64,000 bases of DNA. Source: Fibrobacteria bacterium AD312 (GTDB taxonomy: Bacteria; Fibrobacterota; Fibrobacteria; Fibrobacterales; Fibrobacteraceae). Below, one piece after another: positions 43,279 to 54,755 of the stretch; position 1 is the first letter of the stretch; each line of letters begins with the position of its first letter. The notes beneath the pieces are model-generated. The model did not search any database and was not told where the DNA came from. It worked only from the letters and a program-made list of their open reading frames with translations. The position numbers and the translations under genes were made by a program. The stretch lies in contig LIUM01000002.1 of assembly GCA_001462345.1 (NCBI GenBank), positions 57,954 to 121,953 on the forward strand, read 5' to 3'.

Positions 43279-44433
43279 TTATTCTTCTAAATCAAAGTCC
43301 TCATCTTCTAATTCATCTATAGAAGGCGCTTTTTCTTCTATATCATCTTCTTGATCTTCATCTAAAGAATCGCCACCCATCAAACCCATTTGATAATCGA
43401 CCTTTCGAGCTTCTTTTGTAAAACCAAGCCCTAATAGCAAAGCACATTCTTCACAATAACCAAGGTCTTTATCAACACGAAATTCTGGAGAAACGATATT
43501 GACACAACATTTCGTACAAACTTGCGTTGCGGCTTCACGATAAAAAGATTGGTTCTTTTCTTCTAACTCTTGAATCACTCGTTGATAAAGCTCTTCAGGT
43601 GTTTCTTCAGCAAGTGATGCCTTACGGCGCATGGCTGCTGTAGGTTTTTCAAGCCCCTTCATTTCAGCAGAGACTTTCTTTTTATTAAGACGATCTTCTT
43701 GCTCATCAATTTCCAAAAAGAATGCTACTTTCAAAGGCTTTTTCCCTGAAACTAGAAGTTTTGCAGAAGGAATTTCAGGAATTTCTTCTTTACTGCCCTT
43801 TTTTCCTTGCTTCGATGGCTTTTCATTTTTTTCGTCTGGTAATGCTACTGAAACATCTTCTTTTGAAATTACTTCAGCTTTTGCACTAGCAGCAGAAGCC
43901 TTTTTACTATCTGTTTTAGTAGAGATTTTTTTCTTATTTGAGTTTAATTCTTTTGCACTCTTAGTTTCTTCTTTAGAAGTCTTCTTCGCAGGAACTTTTT
44001 TAGCAGGAGAAGGTTTTAAAACTTCTTTTTCCTTCAAAGGTACTTTGTTTACAACTTTTTCTTTTTTTGCAGAAGCTGTCTTTTTCACTGGAACGGCTTT
44101 TTTTACAGCAACAATAGGAGCCTTTGTCTTTTTTGCAGAAGATTTAATTTCTACTGGCTTTTTCTTTGCAACTACTTTTTTTGCAGGAGCAGCCTTCTTA
44201 ACTGGGACCGCTTTCTTAGCAGGTGCTTTGACAACTTGTTTTTTTGGGGCAGCTACTTTTGATGTTGCTTTTTTTGCAGGAGCCGCTTTCTTAACAGCAA
44301 CGTCCTTCTTCGCAGGAACCGCTTTTTTTGCTGGAGCAGCCTTTTTCACTGGAACAGCTTTCTTAACTTGTACTTTTACCACGGACTTCTTAGCTGGAAT
44401 AGCTTTCTTAGGAGACACTTTCTTTGCGCTCAT
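43279..44433 (-). CDS. Histone H1-like Lys/Ala-rich protein with C-terminal DksA-type zinc ribbon
   Basis: The first 190 of 384 residues are a disordered tail of PAKKA/VPVKK-type repeats, like histone H1 tails and bacterial H1-like proteins, expected to bind DNA or RNA. The C-terminal part (about 280-345) is a DksA/TraR-type four-cysteine zinc finger, CTKCCVNIV and CEECALLLG with about 17 residues between the pairs, preceded by the helix EELYQRVIQELEEKNQSFYREA. A very acidic tail ends the protein (DEDQEDDIEEKA, DELEDEDFDLEE). It may link nucleoid or RNA-polymerase control to nucleic-acid binding; function is inferred. It is two bases from the cyclophilin gene. Confidence 0.82.
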   Translation of the reverse strand: MSAKKVSPKKAIPAKKSVVKVQVKKAVPVKKAAPAKKAVPAKKDVAVKKAAPAKKATSKVAAPKKQVVKAPAKKAVPVKKAAPAKKVVAKKKPVEIKSSAKKTKAPIVAVKKAVPVKKTASAKKEKVVNKVPLKEKEVLKPSPAKKVPAKKTSKEETKSAKELNSNKKKISTKTDSKKASAASAKAEVISKEDVSVALPDEKNEKPSKQGKKGSKEEIPEIPSAKLLVSGKKPLKVAFFLEIDEQEDRLNKKKVSAEMKGLEKPTAAMRRKASLAEETPEELYQRVIQELEEKNQSFYREAATQVCTKCCVNIVSPEFRVDKDLGYCEECALLLGLGFTKEARKVDYQMGLMGGDSLDEDQEDDIEEKAPSIDELEDEDFDLEE

Positions 44434-44435
44434 AT

Positions 44436-44966
44436 TTATTTTTTCTCAATAATTTCAATGTTAATAATAGGATCATTTTGTTCTATACGACAAACAACAT
44501 CATGCCCTTCAATCACGCGACCAAAAACGGTATGTTTTCCATCTAAGTGATGTTGTGGCATTAGAGTAATAAAAAACTGAGATCCAGCGGTATTAAGGCC
44601 ACGATTAGCCATAGAAATGACCCCTACCTCGTGCTTCAGATCATTGATTTCATTATCAATCGAATAACCAGGACCACCACTTCCATTACCTAAGGGATCT
44701 CCACCCTGCACCATAAAATCTTGAATAATACGATGGAAAGCTAACCCTTTATAAAAATCTTTTTTTGCCAATTCTACGAAATTAGCAACCGTGTTTGGGG
44801 CGGCCTTAAAATCTAAATCCAAGACAATTTTACCCTCGTGAGTAATAATTACCGCTTGGATTTGAGAAACACCTTCATAATTTTTATTAAATACTTTCCC
44901 TTCAGCAAAAACCAAGGAGACTATTCCTAAAAGGAACAAAAGAATAAAAGTCTTTTTAAATATCAT
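44436..44966 (-). CDS. Secreted cyclophilin-type peptidyl-prolyl isomerase
   Basis: The protein has a signal peptide (MIFKKTFILLFLLGIVSLVFA), so it acts in the periplasm. The catalytic domain carries FHRIIQDFMVQGGDP, GSGGPGYSIDNE, ISMANRGLNTAGSQFFIT and HLDGKHTVFGRV, all cyclophilin landmarks. It speeds cis-trans isomerisation of proline bonds. The start is uncertain: 44966 is used here, but an ATG at 44978 would add four residues, and neither has a clear ribosome site. It precedes the H1-like gene by two bases on the same strand and is divergent from lepA. Confidence 0.93.
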   Translation of the reverse strand: MIFKKTFILLFLLGIVSLVFAEGKVFNKNYEGVSQIQAVIITHEGKIVLDLDFKAAPNTVANFVELAKKDFYKGLAFHRIIQDFMVQGGDPLGNGSGGPGYSIDNEINDLKHEVGVISMANRGLNTAGSQFFITLMPQHHLDGKHTVFGRVIEGHDVVCRIEQNDPIINIEIIEKK

Positions 44967-45043
44967 CAGAATACCCATATTTAAAATACTGGAACAAATA
45001 TACATAACTATATTTGTCTTGAACCTTTATAAAATGTAGAAAT

Positions 45044-46864
45044 ATGTCAAAAAAGCATAACCTCATCAGAAATTTTAGTATTATCGCCCACATTGACCAC
45101 GGAAAATCGACTCTTGCCGATAGAATGATTGAAATGACTCACACCGTAGCGTCTAATGAGATGACAAATCAATTATTAGATAACATGGATTTAGAACGAG
45201 AACGAGGCATTACAATTAAGGCTCATGCCATTAGAATGGTATACAAAAGGCCTGAAGGCGAGTATATTCTAAATATGATTGATACACCAGGGCACGTAGA
45301 CTTTTCTTATGAAGTCAGTCGTTCCTTAGCCGCATGTGAAGGAGCTATTCTCGTAGTCGACGCTAGTCAAGGGATAGAGGCTCAAACACTATCCAACTTA
45401 TATCTTGCGATTGAAAATAATTTAACGATTATTCCTGTTCTTAATAAAATTGATTTACCTGGAGCAAATCCAGATCATATCGCACAATTAGTCGGAGATC
45501 TATTAGGTTATGATCCAGACCAAATCCCCAGAATATCAGCTAAATCAGGAATTAATATTCAAGCGGTCTTAGATAAAATCGTTGATGAAATACCTCCTCC
45601 CGAAGTCAACAATGATGGGCCTCTTCAAGCTTTAATTTTTGATTCTGTTTACGATAGCTATCGTGGAGTCATCAACTATATACGCATTGTTCAAGGATCT
45701 CTATCTGCTGGTCAAAAAATCAAAATGATGAAAAGTGGCGCAGAGTATATGGTGACAGAAGTAGGCACATTCTCCATGCAAAGAGACCCTAAACCTGAAC
45801 TCAGTGCAGGAATGGTGGGCTATGTTCTTGCAAACGTCAAAACCATTAGTGATGTGAAAATTGGCGATACCGTAACACTTGCTCAAAATCCATCACCTAC
45901 AGCTCTACCTGGTTATAAAGATATTCTTCCAATGATTTTCTCTGGAATTTATCCAATTAATCCTGAAGACTATAAAGATTTGCGAGATGCTTTAGAAAAA
46001 TTAAAACTAAATGATTCCGCCATTTCATGGGAACCAGAAACATCTGAAGCTCTTGGTTTTGGCTTTAGAGCAGGCTTTCTTGGGCTTCTGCACATGGAAA
46101 TTGTGCAAGAACGTTTAGATCGAGAATTTAATGTCGACATCATCACCACGGTTCCAAACGTGGAGTATCACGTTTATATGAATGATGGTTCTCATATTAA
46201 AATTGAAAGTCCTTCAAAACTTCCTGATGCGAGTCGCTATGACTATATCGAAGAACCCTATGTAAAAGTACAGATTTTTACACCTAAAGAATTTGTGGGC
46301 GCCATGATGACGCTTTGTGATGAGAAACGTGGTGAATTTACGACCATGGAATACATCGACGAAAATAAAGTCATTCTTAAGTACGAAATTCCATTAGCAG
46401 AAATCATGTTTGATTTTTATGATCGATTAAAATCGGTCAGCCGCGGTTATGCTGGTTTAGACTATGAACCTTGTGGTTACCGTCGCAATAACTTGGTCAA
46501 GCTAGATATTTTATTAAATGGTGATCCCGTAGATGCATTTTCTGTTATTATTCATAAAGATAAATCAGTTCAATACGCCAATGCCATTTGCGTAAAATTG
46601 AAAGAATTAATTCCAAGACAACAGTTTGATGTAGCTATTCAAGGGGCTATTGGTGGAAAGATCATCAGCAGAAGTACTGTGAAAGCAGTACGTAAAGACG
46701 TTCTCGCCAAATGCTATGGTGGTGATATTACTCGTAAACGGAAACTCTTAGAGAAACAAAAAGAAGGCAAGAAGAGAATGAAAAACATAGGTTCTGTGGA
46801 AGTTCCTCAAAAGGCTTTCCTTGCTGTTCTTTCTCTTTCGGATAATTCTTCAAGTGCAGAATAA
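45044..46864 (+). CDS. lepA: Elongation factor 4 (LepA), ribosome back-translocase
   Basis: The 606-residue GTPase has G1 [14 protein letters not shown], the switch [15 protein letters not shown]3 [16 protein letters not shown] and G4 NKIDLPGA, followed by EF-G-like domains II, III and V and the LepA-specific C-terminal domain ([22 protein letters not shown]). It promotes back-translocation or initiation-related steps on stalled ribosomes. It is directly followed, one base after the stop, by the signal-peptidase-like gene, the same order as lepA-lepB in E. coli. Confidence 0.97.
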   Translation: MSKKHNLIRNFSIIAHIDHGKSTLADRMIEMTHTVASNEMTNQLLDNMDLERERGITIKAHAIRMVYKRPEGEYILNMIDTPGHVDFSYEVSRSLAACEGAILVVDASQGIEAQTLSNLYLAIENNLTIIPVLNKIDLPGANPDHIAQLVGDLLGYDPDQIPRISAKSGINIQAVLDKIVDEIPPPEVNNDGPLQALIFDSVYDSYRGVINYIRIVQGSLSAGQKIKMMKSGAEYMVTEVGTFSMQRDPKPELSAGMVGYVLANVKTISDVKIGDTVTLAQNPSPTALPGYKDILPMIFSGIYPINPEDYKDLRDALEKLKLNDSAISWEPETSEALGFGFRAGFLGLLHMEIVQERLDREFNVDIITTVPNVEYHVYMNDGSHIKIESPSKLPDASRYDYIEEPYVKVQIFTPKEFVGAMMTLCDEKRGEFTTMEYIDENKVILKYEIPLAEIMFDFYDRLKSVSRGYAGLDYEPCGYRRNNLVKLDILLNGDPVDAFSVIIHKDKSVQYANAICVKLKELIPRQQFDVAIQGAIGGKIISRSTVKAVRKDVLAKCYGGDITRKRKLLEKQKEGKKRMKNIGSVEVPQKAFLAVLSLSDNSSSAE

Positions 46865-46865
46865 A

Positions 46866-47711
46866 ATGAACCCATCAGAAAAACTATTAAAAAAATTAAT
46901 TGTTAAAAATTCGCAAACTCGCGTATTTTTTATTTTTCTTGTTTTAATAGTTGTTTTTACTCTATCTATTCTCACCCGTTTTTACGCCATTGAACACATA
47001 CAAATTAAAGACAACTCCATGGCTCCTGAAATCAAAAACAATGAGCGTCTATGGATTTGTAAGACTCCTTGGTGTAAAAATCAAATTCATCCCAATGATA
47101 TTGTTCTTGCCCAAAAGAGAATTGGAGAAGTTTTATTACGTCGTGTAATTGGGCTTCCTGGTTCAGAACTTAAAATTTCTTCTGAAGGTCATGTCAAATC
47201 TGCTTATCTTGATTTTGTTTGGAAAAATGAAACTGCATTTATAGATTCAAGACACTTTTATATTCCAAAAAAAGGAGACACTCTATTTTTGGATAGTTTA
47301 AATGATGTTGAAATGGATCTAGCCATTTCCATTCTAAAACAGCAAAACACTTCTTTCTTTATTAAACCAAGCGTTTTTCAAGGTTCTCAAGAATTACCTT
47401 TAAATGTAGTAGGGAGCGCAAGAATTGCATCAAGACCCGTTAGCATTAAAGAAATTCAAGGACTTCCTTGGCAAGAGCTTTTTTTAATAGGATTGCAAGT
47501 ACAAAAAAATCAGCCTAGTGTAGGCGAAGTAAAAATAAAAAGAGAAGTTTATTCTTTAAAAGACTCATCTAAAATAGAATCTTTTATTGTTTTAGAAGAC
47601 TACTACTACCTTGCTTGTAATCAAGGCGCCCGATGCATTGATTCGAGAGAATTGGGGTTATTCTCTCGATCAACAATCATCGGGAAGAAAATTAGACTTC
47701 CTTGGAATTAA
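46866..47711 (+). CDS. Signal peptidase I-like protein lacking the catalytic lysine
   Basis: The 281-residue protein has one N-terminal membrane helix (about residues 19-38) and the S26 fold: the nucleophile serine is S51 in KDNSMAPEI, and the RRVIGLPGS box is near residue 92. In active signal peptidases the box reads KRxxGxPGD and the first lysine is the general base; here it is arginine R92. The later GDNR box is also changed (CNQGARCIDSRELG), although DSR remains. It follows lepA by one base, as lepB does. It may be a divergent or inactive peptidase. Its stop overlaps the convergent gene by four bases. Confidence 0.82.
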   Translation: MNPSEKLLKKLIVKNSQTRVFFIFLVLIVVFTLSILTRFYAIEHIQIKDNSMAPEIKNNERLWICKTPWCKNQIHPNDIVLAQKRIGEVLLRRVIGLPGSELKISSEGHVKSAYLDFVWKNETAFIDSRHFYIPKKGDTLFLDSLNDVEMDLAISILKQQNTSFFIKPSVFQGSQELPLNVVGSARIASRPVSIKEIQGLPWQELFLIGLQVQKNQPSVGEVKIKREVYSLKDSSKIESFIVLEDYYYLACNQGARCIDSRELGLFSRSTIIGKKIRLPWN

Positions 47712-49549
47712 TCTAAGGTGTGAACTAAAAGACCATCTCTCAGTTTTGGCTCAAACCAAGTGCTCTTTGGAGGCATGATTTCATTAGCATCAGCGATTGC
47801 CATCAATTGATCTAAAGTAGTTGGATACATAGCAAAAGCACAAGAACATTCACCGCTATCCACTCTTTTCACTAGCTCAGAAAGCCCACGAATACCCCCA
47901 ACAAAATCAATGTCTTTTGATGTTCTTGGGTCATCGATTCCAAAGAAAGGATTCAATACATGCTTTTGTAATAGAGAGACATCAAGGGTGTCTACTGGGC
48001 CTAAATCCTTTAACAACTCATCCTTAAATTCACATTGATACCAAGAACCCTGCAAATACATATGAACTTGATGCATTTGTTGAGGATGAATCATGTCATT
48101 CAATTTCTTAACATTAAAAATAGACTCTAGTGCTTTTAAAATGGATTCTGGTGTATGGCCATTCCATGTTTTTAAGACACGATTATAGTCCATAATTTTT
48201 AATTGTGTAGAAGGAAATAAAATAGCTAAGAAACGATTATACTCTTCTTCACCTGTATTATTCTTGTTTTGTTCAGCGCGATAACCTGAAGCACGAGCCC
48301 CTGCAGCACTACGATGATGACCATCAGCAATATAAGAAACAGGTACCTGATTAAAAGATTCACAAATGGCTTGAATTTCTTGTTCGTCTTCAATTAACCA
48401 AACCGTATGTCCAAAGCCATCTGCTTCAGTCACAAAGTCATAAAGAGGTTTACGGGAACGAACAGCTCCAAAAAGATCGAATTGACCTTGATCTCGATAA
48501 GTTAAAAAGACAGGTCCTGTATTTGCATTAGTAGCAAGCACATGACGTAAACGATCTTCTTCTTTATCAGCTCGAGTCAACTCATGCTTTTTAATAATTT
48601 TATGAAAATAATCTTTTGCAGGGACGCAACAAACTAGACCATACTGTTCTCGCCCTTCCATCACTTGACGATAAACATACAAACAATTTTTCTTTTCATG
48701 GGCAATGACGCCATCAGCTATCATTTTATCTAAATTTTCTTTCGCACGAAGATAAACCTTCGAATCATAAGCATCAGATATTTCTGGAAGCTCAAGTTCA
48801 GCACGAGTCACTCGCAAATAGGAATGAGGGAGGTTTTCCGCCATCTTAGCGGCCTCTGCTCTATTCATAACATCGTAAGGGAGGGCTGATATATCTTTTG
48901 CTTCTTCCGAACGAACTGGACGAAGCGCTTTAAATGGATAGATATGCATATGAAATGATTTTCCTTGTTGTTTTGCTTCTTTAATTAATAGTTCATCTTC
49001 TAAAACTAAGTTTCGAATATAGGCATTTTTAACTTCAACATGCTTTCTTTTTCTATAAGAGACAATAAAATAAGCGGCACCAAAAAAGAGAAGGGCAAAT
49101 ACTAAAGCTAATAACATAATACCTATCATAAAAGAAAGCAAATGATCTGCTGCATTTGCCCATAAATGAGAAATGATTTCTCTAAAATTACTAATAGATA
49201 CTTTTTCTAATTGTTCTAAAAAATCAAACGATATTTTTTTAGGTTCTACGATAGATTTTCCAATCATATAACCTACAGGATAAAAGAATCCGAACTGAGT
49301 GAATGGATTCGCTACAAAAGAAGCGACAACGGCGGGCACTTTAGGTAATTTTAAAGCTGCACATACAGCGACAGTTAAAATAACAGCAATTCCAATTGTT
49401 GGAGCAATGCCTATAAAAACACCAATTGCAACTGAAAAAGCCACTTTTAAGGCATCTAATCGTTTTGGGAACATTCTATTAAACATGACTCGTCCAATAC
49501 GAGTGGAACGTGAGTCAGGATGTTTTCTTTTTACAATCGGAAGTTTCAT
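47708..49549 (-). CDS. DUF2062 membrane domain fused to DUF1015 domain
   Basis: Two domains form one 613-residue reading frame. Residues about 8-160 are DUF2062 with several membrane helices (FSVAIGVFIGIAPTIGIAV, VPAVVASFVANPFTQ, and a third hydrophobic block). After a helical linker, residues about 198-610 are DUF1015: YPFKALRPVRSEEAKDIS, LPYDVMNRAEA, the charged motif SYIADGHHRSAAGA and the closing MPPKSTWFEPK. DUF1015 is related to ParB/sulfiredoxin-fold nucleotide-using enzymes, but its role is not known here. The ATG at 49549 is chosen because the more upstream one overlaps the divergent gre gene start; neither has a clear ribosome site. Confidence 0.85.
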   Translation of the reverse strand: MKLPIVKRKHPDSRSTRIGRVMFNRMFPKRLDALKVAFSVAIGVFIGIAPTIGIAVILTVAVCAALKLPKVPAVVASFVANPFTQFGFFYPVGYMIGKSIVEPKKISFDFLEQLEKVSISNFREIISHLWANAADHLLSFMIGIMLLALVFALLFFGAAYFIVSYRKRKHVEVKNAYIRNLVLEDELLIKEAKQQGKSFHMHIYPFKALRPVRSEEAKDISALPYDVMNRAEAAKMAENLPHSYLRVTRAELELPEISDAYDSKVYLRAKENLDKMIADGVIAHEKKNCLYVYRQVMEGREQYGLVCCVPAKDYFHKIIKKHELTRADKEEDRLRHVLATNANTGPVFLTYRDQGQFDLFGAVRSRKPLYDFVTEADGFGHTVWLIEDEQEIQAICESFNQVPVSYIADGHHRSAAGARASGYRAEQNKNNTGEEEYNRFLAILFPSTQLKIMDYNRVLKTWNGHTPESILKALESIFNVKKLNDMIHPQQMHQVHMYLQGSWYQCEFKDELLKDLGPVDTLDVSLLQKHVLNPFFGIDDPRTSKDIDFVGGIRGLSELVKRVDSGECSCAFAMYPTTLDQLMAIADANEIMPPKSTWFEPKLRDGLLVHTLD

Positions 49550-49594
49550 GAATTCAAATTTAGTAATAAATAATTCTTTTTCTATTATTGTTTT

Positions 49595-50065
49595 ATGCAA
49601 CATCATATTTCTAAAGAAGGTTTTGAAAAATTCAAAGCCGAATGGGAATCACTTAAATATACCGAACGACCGGCAATGCAAAAACAGGTGAGCGACGCTG
49701 CTGCCGAAGGCGATCGTTCTGAAAATGCCGCTTATACTTTTGGTCGCATGCGTTTACGTGAAATTGATCAACGTTTACGTCAGTTAGATAAACTTTTAGA
49801 TGGAGCCCAGATTGTCGAAGCAAAAGCGCCTGCCGATGGTTCTATCCGTTTTGGTGCAAAAATCCAATTAAAAGAAGAAAAAACACAGAAATTGAAGGTT
49901 TATTCCATTGTTGGGGGTGAAGAAATTGACCCTCTTCAAGGTAAAATCAGCATGAAATCTCCTCTTGGAACGGCTCTTTTAGGGAAAAAAACCGGAGAAA
50001 AAATATCAGTACAAACACCACGCGGTGAACTCACCTATGTCATTTTAGAGGTTCTATACCCATGA
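49595..50065 (+). CDS. greB: GreA/GreB transcript cleavage factor (GreB-like)
   Basis: The factor rescues backtracked RNA polymerase by stimulating cleavage of the nascent RNA. The coiled-coil tip has AAEGDRSENAAYTFGRMRL; the D and E residues of the tip are present and GDRSENA plus RLREIDQRLRQL fits GreB more than GreA. The C-terminal FKBP-like domain runs from about residue 85. At 156 residues it has normal length. Its stop overlaps the start of tatD (ATGA). Confidence 0.88.
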   Translation: MQHHISKEGFEKFKAEWESLKYTERPAMQKQVSDAAAEGDRSENAAYTFGRMRLREIDQRLRQLDKLLDGAQIVEAKAPADGSIRFGAKIQLKEEKTQKLKVYSIVGGEEIDPLQGKISMKSPLGTALLGKKTGEKISVQTPRGELTYVILEVLYP

Positions 50066-50841
50066 ACTCTTTTGTAGATACCCATTGTCACTTAGATACT
50101 TACGAAGAACAAACTCAAGAATCATTTGAATCCCTTTGGGCAAAAATGGAAGTCAAACCCGAAGCCATGATTCAAGTCGCCTGTGATCCTCATGAATTTG
50201 AATACGCAAAAATTATGTCTGAAAAGTATGATTTTATTTATGCTGCTTATGGAGTACATCCTCAATATGTCGATTCATATCGTCCAGAACACGAAGAACT
50301 ATTAAAATCATATTTAGTCCACCCTAAAGCGGTTGCCTGTGGAGAATTTGGACTTGATTACCATTATGGGGCCGAAAGCAAAGAAGCTCAATGCCTTTTA
50401 TTTGAAAAAGAATTAGAAATTGGTCTTCAAAAAGGAAAGCCTCTTGTTCTTCATCTCCGAGAAGCTGAGAAAGATAGCCTTTCTATTTTAAGAAATGCTC
50501 CAATTCAAAACCATCCTATCCATGTGCATTGTTTTACAGGAACCCCTGCCTTTGCAGAAGCTCTTCTGAAATTATCTTCTAGTATTTACATTGGTTTTAC
50601 CGGGATTATCTCATTCAAGAATGCTGAAAACGTAAGGGCTGCCGCCAAACTAGTTCCACTGGAAAGATTACTTCTTGAAACAGATGCACCATACCTTGCG
50701 CCTGTTCCCTTTAGAGGTAAACCTGCGCACAGTGGAATGATTCCTCTGATTGCAGAACACTTAGCTCAAGTTAAAAATATTACTAAAGAAGAACTACTTT
50801 CTCTTTGCCGAGAAAATACTAGGCAGTGCTATCATATTTAA
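50062..50841 (+). CDS. TatD-family metal-dependent deoxyribonuclease
   Basis: The 259-residue TIM-barrel hydrolase carries the metal ligands: FVDTHCHLD at the start, GEFGLDYHY, HLREAEKD, HCFTGT and LLLETDAPYLAP. TatD enzymes cleave DNA 3' to 5' and assist repair. It overlaps the stop of the gre gene by ATGA and ends in a four-base overlap with the convergent EAL protein gene. The TatD subgroup cannot be resolved. Confidence 0.93.
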   Translation: MNSFVDTHCHLDTYEEQTQESFESLWAKMEVKPEAMIQVACDPHEFEYAKIMSEKYDFIYAAYGVHPQYVDSYRPEHEELLKSYLVHPKAVACGEFGLDYHYGAESKEAQCLLFEKELEIGLQKGKPLVLHLREAEKDSLSILRNAPIQNHPIHVHCFTGTPAFAEALLKLSSSIYIGFTGIISFKNAENVRAAAKLVPLERLLLETDAPYLAPVPFRGKPAHSGMIPLIAEHLAQVKNITKEELLSLCRENTRQCYHI

Positions 50842-52829
50842 TTCAGAACTGGCGTGGTTTTATTCTTTAGATAATGTGCTTCTAAATAACTTAACGCATC
50901 GACTTCAGATAAAGGACGACTAAAATAAAAGCCCTGAATTAGTCGACAACCTTCATTTCTTAAAAATTCTAATTGTGCCTTTGTTTCTACACCCTCTGCA
51001 ATAAGTTCAAGATTTAAGGACTGAGCAATTCCTATAACCATACGTGCAAAAGTGCCATCTTCTTCATCTTCTGCGACATGATTTACAAAAGATTTATCCA
51101 TTTTTAACGTATGGATAGGATAACGTTTAAGATAAATAAGCGAGCTATAGCCTGTTCCAAAATCGTCAATGGATATTTGAAGCCCCATACCAGATAATGC
51201 CTTCATAATATCAATTGTTTTTTCCACTTCACACATCGCACTATATTCAGTAATTTCAATTTTTAAATTTCTTGGGTTTAATTTAGTTTCCACAAGAACT
51301 CGCTTTACTTTTTCGACCATATCATCTACAGCAAACTGTTTTGCAGAGAAATTAACAGCCACCATAATATCATGATACCCTAAATCCACCCATTTTTTGG
51401 CTTGAGTACAAGCCATTTGTAAAATCATTTCTCCTAGTGGAATAATCAAACCCGTTTCTTCTGCCATCGGAATAAATTCTGCAGGAGAAATGATACCTCG
51501 TTCGGAATTATTCCAACGCACTAATGCTTCAAAAGCGACAATTTTATTTTGGTCTCCAATATCAATCACTGGCTGATAATAAAGAAGAAATTCGCGACAT
51601 TGAATGGCTTTTCTAATTTCAAACTCTAATTTATAGAGTTTCATCGCCTTTTCTCGAATACCACTAGTAAAGAATTGTATTCCGCCTCGGTCATCACCTC
51701 TTTTTATTTCACGAAGCATCGCGTTCGCGTTAGCGAGCAAATCATCTACATTATCAAACTCGCGATTGACAACTACCGCCATGGAAGCACTAACATAAAC
51801 CTCATTGGAACCAATCTGCAAAGGCGTTTTGACCTTAGAATGCAAACGACGCACTATCGTATGTAATTCGTCATCCGTACGATTATTTTGTACATTGCGA
51901 AGAATAATTCCAAAGACATCTGGGCCGATACGTGCTACACAATCGTTCTGCCTGCAAGATAAAGAAATGCGTTCAGAAACCAACTGTAAAAGAACATCAC
52001 CCATATCTAATGAATAATTATCATTAATTGCACTAAAATGATCAATATCTAAAAGAACCAAAGCAAATAAATAGTCTGGTCGTTCTTTTGCTTTTTGAAT
52101 TTCTTTTTCCAATTTTTCTAAAAAACAACGTCTATTCCGAACCCCAGTTAAAGCATCCACATAAATAGAAAGGGCATTTTGCTTTTCAAACTGAGCTGTT
52201 CGTTCTGACGGTTGGCTCAAAGAGCCAAAAACACAAACAGGACGACCTTCATCATTGCATTGTGCCCTACCACTAATAGTGATTTCTTTTTTACCAATCA
52301 AAAGTCGAAGAGGGGTTGAAAAAGATTCTGATTGATTTAAAGCTTCAGCGAATTTATTTCGAAATTCACTCCAATCTTTTTCAAAAACTTTTGTTTTTAA
52401 AATATCAAAACTATCTCCCAATTCTTGCGGAGAAGCACCTAGAATAAAAGCCGCTCGATCAGACCAAGAAACTTTCCCTGTTGGAATATCATAAGTCCAA
52501 AAACCATCGATAGAAGAATTAAACATGAATTGAAAAAGACGTTCTTTTTCCATTAAATCTTTTTTGAAATCTCTTGAAACAGTAGCAATCTCATCTGGTA
52601 AAGGAATTTCTATATCAGTTCTAATCTTTCGACGTTTTAATCCATTAGAAATTATTGGGGCCTTATAAAATATAGTTCCGACCGCTGTTATTAAGAAAGC
52701 AATGAAATAAAATGTTTTAAATAAAAAGTTTCCGTCAAGTGTAAAAACATCCATAGCAAAAACAGCTAAAATGACACTAATCAGAATTAATAGCACTCTA
52801 ATAGAAAACAAACTTTTTAAAAAACGCAT
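50838..52829 (-). CDS. PAS-GGDEF-EAL c-di-GMP phosphodiesterase with degenerate GGDEF
   Basis: The 663-residue protein has two N-terminal membrane helices (about 8-50), a PAS-like domain (about 95-210), a GGDEF domain whose signature is replaced by GPDVF near residue 300, so no cyclase activity is expected, and an EAL domain. The EAL residues are intact: FEALVRW near 432, VNFSAKQF, IEITEYSAM, ISIDDFGTGYSSL near 553, the lysine in TLKMDKSF and AEGVETKAQL. It should hydrolyse c-di-GMP to pGpG, opposing the cyclase at 13580. It is convergent with tatD. Confidence 0.92.
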   Translation of the reverse strand: MRFLKSLFSIRVLLILISVILAVFAMDVFTLDGNFLFKTFYFIAFLITAVGTIFYKAPIISNGLKRRKIRTDIEIPLPDEIATVSRDFKKDLMEKERLFQFMFNSSIDGFWTYDIPTGKVSWSDRAAFILGASPQELGDSFDILKTKVFEKDWSEFRNKFAEALNQSESFSTPLRLLIGKKEITISGRAQCNDEGRPVCVFGSLSQPSERTAQFEKQNALSIYVDALTGVRNRRCFLEKLEKEIQKAKERPDYLFALVLLDIDHFSAINDNYSLDMGDVLLQLVSERISLSCRQNDCVARIGPDVFGIILRNVQNNRTDDELHTIVRRLHSKVKTPLQIGSNEVYVSASMAVVVNREFDNVDDLLANANAMLREIKRGDDRGGIQFFTSGIREKAMKLYKLEFEIRKAIQCREFLLYYQPVIDIGDQNKIVAFEALVRWNNSERGIISPAEFIPMAEETGLIIPLGEMILQMACTQAKKWVDLGYHDIMVAVNFSAKQFAVDDMVEKVKRVLVETKLNPRNLKIEITEYSAMCEVEKTIDIMKALSGMGLQISIDDFGTGYSSLIYLKRYPIHTLKMDKSFVNHVAEDEEDGTFARMVIGIAQSLNLELIAEGVETKAQLEFLRNEGCRLIQGFYFSRPLSEVDALSYLEAHYLKNKTTPVLN

Positions 52830-53020
52830 AAATAGATTCCAAAAACGTAAACGATAAAATAGGGTTTTTCTAATATAAACAAATAATAAAATAGTGTACT
52901 TGTTTTTCTATTTAATAGGATTATTGTAAGTTTCTTTCTTTCTCTTTACATAAAAGATAGCCTTCTTATAAACGATTTAATGGAAATAATGTGCGTTCTA
53001 TCACATTACTATTTAAAATA

Positions 53021-53053
53021 AAAAAGGCCTTTTACATTTTTGTAAAAGGCCCT
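53021..53053 (-). terminator. Terminator of gdhA
   Basis: On the minus strand GGCCTTTTACA pairs with TGTAAAAGGCC around a short loop, followed by a T-run. It lies 20 bases past the gdhA stop. Confidence 0.9.
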
Positions 53054-53072
53054 TGACTTTTATCAAGAGAAA

Positions 53073-54755
<1,683 letters not shown>

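Noticed and set aside
43631..44452. 273-codon plus-strand frame opposite the lysine/alanine-rich gene
   Set aside because: It is the phenylalanine-rich shadow of a low-complexity gene; the minus-strand product has a recognisable zinc ribbon.
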